A stretch of 64,000 nucleotides of DNA, from the NCBI RefSeq assembly GCF_003945595.2, contig NW_024104765.1, positions 1,178,001 through 1,242,000 of the forward strand, given 5' to 3'. This document shows, piece by piece, positions 12,101 to 24,100 of this stretch; position 1 is the first letter of the stretch, and each line of letters opens with the position of its first letter. The translations under genes and the position numbers were made by a program. The notes below the pieces were generated by a model. It saw only the letters and a list, made by a program, of their open reading frames with translations. It ran no database searches and was not told the origin of the DNA. The DNA is from Pipra filicauda (Eukaryota; Chordata; Aves; Passeriformes; Pipridae).

Positions 12101-15100
12101 TTATGACAACAGTCTTATTACCCGACAGATGGAAAACTGAGTCAGATAAGAGAAAACTGGATCTTTGCCTCAGTAAACAATAATTTCTGGAAAACCAAGG
12201 GGATGCCTACACCAAGAAAGAACATTAATGACAGTCTCCCCAAAGCCCCTTCCATGCACACGGACTTGACTCACATCACAGAGAATTCACATCCTCTTTT
12301 GCTTCTCCACTAACAATCCTGAATCAGCTACTGTGCCTTACTGCAAGAGGAACACTTTGAAATTTAGATTATTTTCACTGGACATACAAATAACTCCTCA
12401 TTATTTCTCTAGGGTTCTGAGTTTGGCTTTATGTATGAGAACCCACGCTGCCCACAACTTCCCAAATATTTACAAGCAAAACAACTCCTCCTGTTAGGAT
12501 AGGAGTCCAAATGAGGCTCGCTGTCAGTGAATGACATCTCTCAACTAATGCTGAACCCGGGTATTACAGGGTTGGGACTGCCCACCCAGTTACAACTTTT
12601 TCAAGTACACGAGGTGACTGTCAACATTTCCAGCATTTCCTTTCATCTGCCACTGCTCTCTTCCCAGCGAGTTACTGTTCTAATCCAGAAATAAGACCTT
12701 CATGTCATCATCATGGCTGGGCATCACGAACGAAGATTTGGGAAGGGCTCTACCCACGTTTGTGGCAAGTGCGTTGAGACCTTCATGTAAGTCACAAATA
12801 ATAGCATGAATTAAACCCTACATTTCACTACAGGAAAGGGAAACACAGGGTACAGATAAAAACTAGTTGATAGTATGGTATATTTTACAGCACCAATTAT
12901 TATGCAAGCAAGTTAAGCGTGTTACGCATTTCTGTGAACAGCTAAATCAAACCTCCCAACTGAATACCATAGAACACTGTCCTTTTAATTAATCCCGTGA
13001 AATCAGAAGAGATTTCTGTTTAAGCTTCTAACCACCAGAACATCATTGTCCTCTCAGCCCAAAAACTTAATTGGGTGTTAGGTGGACTTCTAGAAGCTTC
13101 TGCTTAAGTGAAATCTATGTCTCTTACAATGCATCCAGAATTTTACCCATTTACATTTTTCACAGGGTTTTTTTTTAATGTAAAAGAGCAAAACTTTAGG
13201 GATCACCTAGGGTTAAATGTTTCATTGAGCAACTCAGCAACTGAGTCAGATATCAGGTTTGGGTGTATAAAGTTTAAGTTAAATATTATGCATTTATGCA
13301 GTCTCAGGAAAGAGATGGGGGAAAAAACATACCCATGCTATAAAACTACTCAGGTGTGATATAAACCCATTATTGTGCACTTTCACTGACAACCTGGAAC
13401 TACAGTACCATTGAAGTGGAATTCTGATGCTGATTTCCCACGCAGGAAAAAAAAAAAGGTCTGTTAGCATTTAAATATGTACATTTTCAATACCTATGCA
13501 TTACAGAGAGGTATAATTAGAGTATATATGAATAACACTGCCTAACTAAAAGTTCCTGCAAACATATAGAGAAACAAACCTCCAAAGGCTGTGCATGATA
13601 ATGATCTGTAGGATCCTTCAGTTCTGCAGCCTCTTTCATCAAACGTTTAACAGCTGAAAAAAAAGAAAGTGTAAGACATGGAAATTAAGAAAATAAATTA
13701 ATATGCATTGCATACAAAAATACATAAACATTTCACTCTTTTCCACTAACTAATCTTTTCCAGCATATACCAGCTTCTTCACTAGAGTTCATAGTTCAAG
13801 ACACAATATAAACTACTCACGATGAATAAATCTTAAATGAGTTATACAAGCATAAAGTCATGAAAAATATGTTGCATAGTCAGAGTTTCTCAACACTGAA
13901 CACTGGAACTAAAGTAGTTTTATACTAATAATTGCACCAAAGACATGAGGAAAAATACACGTATTGTTAACAGTTTCAAACTACAAGATGTACAAGGCTA
14001 ACAACCTCAATATTTTATTATAAAGGACATCATGTGAATCTTTAAACAACTGCTGAATAGCTTTGTCCTGACACCTCCCATGACAGTCACATGACTACAC
14101 CCTTAGTTGTTCAAAAGGAGGTCACAGTAAGATTTGAGAGAAACCAACACATCAACAGTAAGAGGAGATGAAGTTTTATATTAGATTTGAAAACGCACAT
14201 GCATGGCCAGAAAAATTTACCCAGGATCTTTGCACTTTGAAACTGCTACCGAGTGTGGACAGACAGGTATTTTTCTATCCTAAATTCAGGATAGTCATTA
14301 GTAACCCTCTCTAATCTTCTACTTCAGAAATATCAGCATCATCTGTATCTTCTGCATCTCCTTTTTCTGGAACTTTAGTAAGTTCCATTACATCACTTGT
14401 CCTGCCAGGTGCCCTAATGTGCATCATATGTTAATGCCTAATAAAAAACTCAGCCAAACTGAAGAGCAGACTGAACATAAGAACTGCAGACAAGAAATTC
14501 AAGGATGCCACCTCATGAATGAGGTTAGGTAGAAAGTTCTTATTCCCTCCTACATACAGGAAAAAGTGCAAATACCAGTTACCTCTTTAATCAATGACAT
14601 AGGAACAGGATACCTTAATCCATCCTCCACATTCAATTCAAACCCCGAGTGTCCCTGCCACTCACGTAATTATTTAACTACAAAGAAGGAGAAACACTGC
14701 TCAAATTTCTTTACAGTGTAAGCATTAAGATACAATGAAAGTGAACTGCAGTTCCTTGATTTACAAAGCCTCATATCACCAGATGACTGTAGGCTTTGTA
14801 GCATGCTCAGACGCCAGGGCTTTACTCACTTTCATGATGATATGAGGAAAGCTACTCTAACCTACCCACAGAGAAATTTAATTCTAATCTACTGTGAAAA
14901 GCTCTTTTCCTCCTTCACACTTCTCAACAGCTATAAACAACAGCTCAAAGTTTAATAATTTCACTTATTACAACCCAAAAAGAAAACAGACTATGCGGAA
15001 ATTTGCTGCTTCCAGTTGTCCCAATTATGCAGTTGCCAGGGGGAGATGTCAATCAAACACCCTGTAGAACCCCCCCACATCCTGTGGCTCCACTGAATAA

Positions 15101-18100
15101 CACTTTGTCTTCATCTTCATTAAGGTTTATCAGTCCATTAGCAGGGAATAAGAAAACCAGCCTGGACCAGAAAAAGCTTGAGACCCAACACTGCTTCACA
15201 GCCAACAAGCCTGGGCATTTGCCTTCAGAAGAAAAGTGGCATGCACCAGGATGAGCTAATTCAGGACTGAACACCCAGTGAAGCAAAAGGGTAACCATGA
15301 GAAAACTGAGAACATACATAACAAAGCCTAATGAAGACAGAATAGTCATGGACAAGGCAGACAACTGTTACTGAGATTTCTGAGACCAAGAGGGACCAAG
15401 ACAGAAATACAGTCTCCCCTATTAGCATCATGTGCAGTTACCCACGATCACTGAGGGACAACTACTAGAGAAAAATATTATTCCACTCCTGGAGCATAAA
15501 ATACAGCAAAATCTAATTTAGCTTTTGTATATCATAGTGCAAATTTGCTTATAAAAAGTTTTCAGTATTAACCAACCTAGGATATCTTAAGAATATATCA
15601 GGTGACCTAACTGCAGCCTTCCAGTACCTGAAGGGAGCCTAAAAGAAAGAGGGAGAGGGACTTTTTACAAGAGCATGTAGTGACAGGACAAGGGAGAGTG
15701 GCTTCAAACTGAGAGTAGGTTTAGATTAGATATTATGAGGAAGTTCTTTGCTGTGAGGGTGGTGAGGCAGTGGAACAGGTTGCCCAGAGAAGTTGAGGAT
15801 ACCCCATCCCTGGAAATGTTAAAGGCCAGGCTGGATGGAACTCTGAGCAACCTGGTCTAATGAAAGGTGTCCCTGCCCCCAGCAGGGGGGTTGGAACTAG
15901 ATGATCTTAAGGTCCCTTCAACCCAAGCTTTTCTATGATTCTAAGAAGCATATGTATACAAAAAAGGCTGAGAGGTGGGGCTGTTCAGCCTGGAGAACAG
16001 AAGGCTCTGGGGAGACCTTACCGTGGCACTTCAATACCTAGAAGATGCTTACAAGAAAGAAACTTTCTACCACAGCCTGTTGGGACAGGACACGGAGCAA
16101 TGATTTTAACGTCAAAGGGAGTAGCTTTAGATTGGACATAGGGAAGGAACTCTCTCTGGTGAGTGTGGTGAGGCACTGGAACAGGTTGCCCAGAGGAGCT
16201 CTGGATGCCTCATCCCTGGAAATGCTGAAGGGCAAATTGGATGGAGCTTTGAGCTGTGATCTAGTTGAAGGTGTCCCTGCCTGTAGCAGGAAGGCTGGAC
16301 TACTCCTTTAAAGATCCCTCCCAACAAAAAACATTCTGTGGTTCTCTTTCCATATTGCTGAAAAATGTCAACTGACAGGATGCAAGAAAAGCCCGGAGCG
16401 ATAAAGGTTCATTCTGAGAACGTGTGATCCAGTGAAGAAAGTATTAAACTGTTTCTTCTTTAAGCACTGCTGCAATATTCATGAACACAGTCCCTCCTTT
16501 GGCTACTGAAAACCTCGATGAAAGAAACAAACAAAATTCGCAGTCTGCCTGCAACAAGTACATGACATTCTTATCCAAATATCATTAAAAAGAGTTTTGA
16601 TGCAAAATATGGTATTTCAACTCACTTAAAGTCACACTGAATCATCTGAGTAAATGCTTGGCAATGGCAATTCCGAAAAATGAGAATGGTTTGGGCCCAT
16701 TCAAAATAAAAAACTGCAAACTGTCAATAAAGTCAAAGAGTATCACTAATATAGCCAAAAAGAAATTAAAATCAAGACATTCAGTTTGTAAAAGATGGGT
16801 TTTCGAGACAAAATAGTCATTTTTTAATGTGGCTTGACCATCAGCATGAGAAATATCCATGCTTTCACAGGTACACTCAGCAACACTTTATCATAATGTT
16901 CATCAAAATTAAGTCTTCAGGAAATTTAGTGCCTGGACTAACACTAGGGACAAATGGGAGTTCCTACTCAGCAGGAAGTGTGGGAGCTCTCTACTGCTCT
17001 GGGAAGGGAAGGAAAGAAAGAGTGGGTGCTATGGGTCAGAGGCTCTGCCTGACAATCTGCCTATTGTATTACACTGAACTTAACAAATTTTTCCAAAAAG
17101 CAAAACATGGATATTAAATTCTGAGAACTGAATTTAAAGCCACCAGCTTGCTTTAGGATTGAGAGCAGTGGTGGAATAATTAATGAGCAAAATTTGCACA
17201 ATGTATGCATGTCCAATTTGTAGATTTATTTCTAACAAAAACTGTTTCCTGTCAAATCTCACTTTTATTGTTGTTTACTTCAAGCTATCCTGAAACTTCT
17301 GTTCCCACAACTGTTTCGCTTGGATATTTCTTGAGGTCACATTCAGGTACTTCTGCTATTGTGCCCAAGTCTGCACCTTGTGGCTGGGAAACTTCCATAT
17401 ACAGAAAATTCAAGTGATCAGTCTTCACAAATGCCAGTATTACTGCTCAAAGTAATTTGAATACCGGTGGTGTTCTCTCAGTAAAATACCATGTCTTTTT
17501 TTTTAAAAAAAAAAAGGTTGTGCATGACAGGATCTTCCTCAAATGGACAGGAACCATTTCATTCTATCAATTTTCAGTTCTACTGTTTGAAAAAGAAAAC
17601 ACATAATGAACAAATAAATAAAGGAACCCAAAACAGCTGGCATACAGCTAGAGATCTCTTAATCTTTCAAGCTGACTTATCTGATCTGGGAAAAAAGGAA
17701 TAAAACAACCTGACAGCTTTTACTGCTTCAGCAAATGCTTTCTACCATTTTTTTTTTTTTTCTTCATTTTAAGCAAGATTTAGACATCTACACAGGAGAA
17801 ATACAGAAAAAGTAGTACTTTTTTCCCAAGGCTCTGCTGACCAGCATAAGTAAGGACGCAGTTTACTTGTTGAACACAGGTTTTCCTATAAAACCCTTCA
17901 TCCCAGAGAAACTTTTATAACTTCTCAGTTCACTTAAGCTATTAGTAAAACACAAGCTATCTGCATTATATGTTTGTCTATTAATGATGTTACTATGTAC
18001 AATTAGGAAAAATATTAGACAGTAATTTTAGAAGAATTAAAATCACAAAACAGTGTTTCCCCTCCCTCCATTCCATATCTGACCACTGAGCTAAGACTGC

Positions 18101-21100
18101 CTGACCCATGGCTGGTGTAACCACCAAATGACTTCAGAGCTCACTGTGCTGAGAGTCACCTGCTGAATCACCACCACCAGTCCTCCCAGCAGCCCAAAGC
18201 ACCCGGAAACCCATTAACACAAACTGCCTCTACTGGCATTCAAAATAAAACCCCATTTACTAAAGATATCTTTAAATTTCATGTAAGGAGAAAAATAACA
18301 GTGAATAATAGTCAGTAGTTCACCTGCCCAAAGACTGGATAACTCCATTAAAAAATAAAGTAAGGATTAGGTTTTGTAAAGTACATAGAAATTCTTGTAA
18401 GGTGACAACACTTGATGAGCTTTGACATTCCAAGTCCAAAAAAAAATCACCCTAATTGATGTGGTCACTAAAGCATGCAAGAGAGTTATGAAATACTTTT
18501 ACAACAGCTCTTTGATATGGAGTGTGGTATCTTTTCAAGTAGTGTTGAACTCCAGAGGGCAGTTTATTAAATCTAAACATGCAGTGACTCTAACAGGTTC
18601 ACAGCAACCCGCACAGTGTCACTGCCTCACTTTGTGTCAACTACTCCTTGCGGACGCGATTCTCCTGGACAGCTTAGAACCTGTGAATGATGTGTGATCA
18701 CTACTGAACTAAAAACAATAGAAGAGGAAAAAGGGGGGCTTCAGATAAGTACTCTGAAATATCAATTACAATCTTTCTGGAGAATAGTGTCAAGGGGTAT
18801 CTACTCTTGAAATAAATCCGAGTTACCACATTTTCAAGTGAGCTCCACATCACTAGTGCTCTTCTCTACCCCTGCATTCCTTCTGTTTATTCATTTTGCC
18901 CCCAATCTTAACCCTTCCAAGTTCACATTTGTCTTTAAATAGATTTTTCAGTTCCTGTAGACATTTTTGTATATCATTTCACAAAATTGTGGCTATATTT
19001 TCATAAAAATTTGCATATCAGTTTATAGACACTTATTTTTGAATCAAGACTACAATTAAAGTTTCGTTAGGATCCAGATACCTGATCTTTCTTTATTAAA
19101 AAAGGCCCAAACAAATAAATGTCCCAGTCGCATCCATCCAAAATAAAATCCCTGGAAGACAGATGAAACTTCCACTTGGGCAAGTCCTTTAAACCGCTGA
19201 TGAGGAGAATATACTACATATTTTCTTTCTTTAAAACTCTTTTACAAAATATTCCCTACCACCTCTGTCTATGATGGGACAGTGGACTGCATATATCTTT
19301 GCTCTGATAACTCAGCAACCAAGCAAAGATTTACAGATATTTACAGATTTTTCAGTCTTCTGGAACCAGAAAGCCAGCAGTAGAAGAAGCAACCCATAAT
19401 GCTAACAATCCTTCCCATACTGCCACTGGTCACCTCATCAAACCTACATCCTCCAGTACCAGAGGAATGAGCAAAACGAAGAAGAGTTAAAATTTCAGTC
19501 TTGGTCTCCTTAAAATGGTGAACAGCATCACCATTTTAAAGTCATCTCTACCAAAATCTACAGTTTCAACATCATTATTCTAAATATCATAAAGTATGGA
19601 ACACAATTCTTCGTACTAAAGAAATCACACTCCTCTGTCTAAATGAAAACAAATTAAGACAATTAAGTGGTTCATCATTGAACATCACTGCTTCTGTGAT
19701 CTTCTCTATTAGTCAGGTTTTCATTTTATGCCGATCTCATGCAGCAAGACAAAACAATTGTCCTTACAAACCTGAAATGTATAACTGCAGAATTGTAACA
19801 ACTGTCTGGGGCAGCCACAGGTCACAAAATTGCTTTTATTTTCAGATTTGGTGTCTTGGTTTAAGCCCAGCCGGCAACTAAAGACCACTTCCTCCCAGTG
19901 CTCCACCCTGGTGGGAGGAGTACTGGGGGGGGAAAAAAAGTAAAACTTCTGGGTTGAGATAAGAACAGTTTAATAAATGAAATAAAATAAAATATAATAA
20001 TACTAATGATAATAACAAAATTAATTATAATTATGGTAATGAAAAAGAGAGAGACAGAGAAATAAAATCCCAGGAAAACAAGGGATGCTCACCACCCACT
20101 AACCAATGCCCAGCACATCCCCAGCAGCAATTGGTCCCTCCCAGCTTATATACTGGGCACGACGTTCTGTGGTATGGAATATCTCTTTGGACAGTTTGGG
20201 TCAGCTGTCCTGCCCTTGCTCTCTGACTTCTTGTGTCCCTCCTTACTGGCAGAGCACATGACACAGAAAAGTCTTTGACTTTGGGTATGCACCACTTAGC
20301 CACAACCAAAACACCAGTGTGTTATCAGTATTATTCTCACACTAAATCCAAACCACAGCACTGAACCAGCTACTAGGGAAAAAAAATGAAATCTATCCCA
20401 GCCAAAAATGGGACTTTTGGTTTGGCAGTTCCTTTGACTTCTGCTACTAAACAAGTAGAAATGCCATTTGCCGAGAACGCCAGCTGCTTTCCATCATCAG
20501 GGGCTCAGATATTCCCTTTCTCAAGACCCTAAATAGCTGTTTTACATCTTCACAGTTTCACATACATTCTTTCACAAGACCCACAAACCTTCTGTACTCA
20601 TACAAAGTTTAACAACTATAAAAAAAAGAATGCTTTTAATTAGTCTCATCTTGCTTTCTTCTCACCCTCAGAAACAATCAATCTTTAGCCCTCATTTCCC
20701 TCAGGGCAGCAGGAAGTACAGCACTCTTCTTGTATTTACAATTCAAAACAATTGTTCAGTCAACACAACGGGAAATAAAACTTACCAAATGTAAAGTGCT
20801 TGTTGAACAAGCAAAGATCAAACAATGTCTTCAGTCTTAATAAATTTTTAACATCTGTTCAACTTTTTATTTTTAAACAATCTATCCTTATTTCATACAC
20901 GGAAGGTACTAAGCAGCTCAGTAGCTACTGGCTATTTCCTATCAACTCTGTTTTATTAACAAAGAACAGACATATGCTTGTTGGCAAGGAACACCGTACA
21001 AAGTACAGAGTGGAGAAAGAAGTATAGTTTGAAGAAGAAGCAGCAAATGCATTGAAGATGACAGCTAAGAGGATCACAATCTCAGCATTGTTATGTTTCC

Positions 21101-24100
21101 TGTATGTCCAAGATCCCAAAACACTGGGCAACAAAGGCGGGATATACGTGCCACGCCTCTCTCCAAGTGCTCTCCCCAGGCCTCCAGTGCTCTCCCTAAT
21201 CAAATTCTCGATGAGGTGGTCTGCTGAAAACAAAACCAACTCTGTCCACAACAAAATAAAAAAGCACTGTTGTTTGTGGGCTCTGTGTGAGGCACTGTAA
21301 GTAGCTGTTCATAATTCTTGAAGTGTCTGTGCTAATACCTGCTCAGACGCCTGGTAACAGCCTATGTGAAAGAGAGAGACTGTCACTACAGAAACAGTGA
21401 CTACAAGATTTGGTGTCTGATCTTGCAGCAGGCTAAGGGTCACAGCTCTTGGGGGAAAAAAAAAGTAAAGAGATTATTCCAAGTAGCTGTCTTATAAATT
21501 TCAGAAAATAGGGATGTTCCTGAAGCATGAAGAGGATGAAGCCTGTGCTTTAGTCAGCTGAGCTTTAATATTGATGCAAGAGGTTTATCAACCATATGGC
21601 AGCAGACTGATATACATTGACTAATTCATTTTGAAATCCTAAGACAAAAAATAGCTTGCCCTTTTACAAGTGCCAAAAATACACACAAAAATATGAAGCA
21701 ACAGCTTACAAGGCTTTGCTTTATTGCAGCAATACAAAGAAGCCTGAAGTGCGGAGTGTGAAATTTCTTCCCTTCCAAAATTAATGGCCTTTTGGGGAAG
21801 AAATAAAAAAGGAAATTTAAGTTCATAGGCAGTGCAAGAAGACAGGGTCAGGTGAATGTCCCCATAGCTTCTTGCCCTTATAAAGGGTAACTGACAGGAG
21901 CCAGCAGCAGCTTGGCCATGCCCAGACCTGCAGTGGCCACGGGCTGTACCTATGGCAAACCGAGACCTGCCAGAGCACCAGCTGTGCTGCCTCTCATCGA
22001 CAGAGACACAGTGTGAAGGAGAACAACTTGCTTTGTGTTATGGAGAGTTACCATCTTTTAGATATGTCAGGATGAACTCACAGCCACAGAAACCAGGATA
22101 AGGAAGAAGACGAACACGCTGCCTAGGAGCAATCAGCAGCATGACAAAGCTGTGCAGCAATATTGCACTTTAGGTGATCTGCTTGAAAGCACACAAAAAG
22201 CACGGCACTAGAGAGGCAAATTGATCCCCACTCATCAATCTGGTCTAGCACAGCCCCTCACAGAAGAGGGATCCATATATAACCACAGATGAACTTCAAT
22301 TCCTGACACAGCTCTAAAGCAGATTTTGGTTTAAAAATGAAGATCAATAAAAGCACAAGTTTATTTTAACAAAATTTTCCTATATGAAATTTGTTTTCCT
22401 CTATGATATTTCAGCTAAAGCCTACTATAATCATTAAAACAACTTATACTAAAATGGTAAGTAGTATTTGCCCTCTTTAAAACTATGGAGCAGACAGAAG
22501 TCACCATTTGGAAACAGTTTTGCTCAAGTTCAAAAGCAGATTTCAACAGGAGAAGCCTCTTGTACAGGTACAAAATTATTACTTTTTCCACTCTGTCTCA
22601 AGATAGCACATTCCAAATCCCTAAAGCTGACCTAAAGGTTACCAGCTTGGGTGTTCCTCTATTCAAGTCAAGGCAACAACAACAGGCACAAGGACAGCTA
22701 CTAGTTCTAAAGCCTTAGAGGGCTCAGGTATCAAAATAATCCTGTTAGTCCACAGATGACACAACCACTTGAAATAGGAAATATGGTGGATTTTTTCATG
22801 TATTTTCAGTGCATTTACATTAATTGAAACCATCCTAATGTCAGAATACTTTACATTCATTTTCCCGTGGAACAGCACGGGTGCTGAAAATCAAGTCCGC
22901 TAAAGGTAGTTTTCTCTTGAAATTAAGGGAAACTAGCAACAACAGAGAGGAATATTTCTAAATTAAGCCACAAATATTTGTCCCCTCCACCCAGATCTCA
23001 GGGGCTCATCACACAGCACACCAGCACTGTTTTCAATGACGTGGCAAACCACACCTAGTGAGCATGTTTGTATGGCCTTGTAAATTCACATATGCCACAT
23101 ATCCAGCACATCACCCTAAAAAAAGAAAAGTATTCCTTCCTGGTATTTTAAACTTATACAAGTTCATTATTTGCTTAGTGATCCTTCTTATCTCTCAGTT
23201 ATGCAACTTGGGTGTGAGGGTAAGGGACATAATTTAGCAACAGATATATCATCCACATGAGGCATGTTTGTAAACAAGCCTGTCATTGACATATGTATGG
23301 TACAAGTCATCATAGCATTCAGTTTCTCCCCACCTTCCACGCTCCCACACAGGATAGTATTATTAAGGAATAAAGCCACTCTTCGAAGCTGATAATGCTT
23401 AATTCTCAAAACCAGATATGGGGAAAGCAAGGGCAAGACAGCGACTGACATACAAACCCAACTTGACTTTACAAGCTGTGGGAGAGGTTTTGCTCCAGCA
23501 GTGTCAGCGCTCCAGCTGTGCAAGCAGCTCCCAGGGGGGGAAGCCCGAGCACAGCTGGTCAGGGGCCACTGATCCAACACAGCCATACAGGAAGGACACG
23601 ACCTGCCCTCCATTCCCTTTCCTGGGAAGCAAAACTTTCTCTTCCAGTAGTATTTCTCCTGGCATCGCCCACATCTCTTGAGGCACCTCTCTCACTTCAA
23701 GGATTCAAAAGAAAGCTTAGGAGTTGTAGGTATGAATTTTAACATGGAAACATGTCAAGTCAAACATGTGAACAAACACACACACACACACATAAGTAAA
23801 TACAGCCTGTATAGCAATACTTCAACGAAACAAACTGACGCCACCCAGGCTAAGTGACCCTTGCCGATCCGTCCCCTCACAGGCACCTGCTCGGACAGGA
23901 GGCGATGCCAGAGGAGCAGGGCACACACAGCCATTTACCTTTGACTAAGGGTTCAAAGGTACGTTTCCAGGAACCAGCAAAAAAACGCGTGGGCGCACAC
24001 AGAGACCTGGCAGCCGGCGTGTTTTGAACCGAATTAAGCTCGGAGGGCGGTTCCAGCGCCATCGCACTGCGAAGGAGAACGGACCCGGCCGGCCTCCGCC

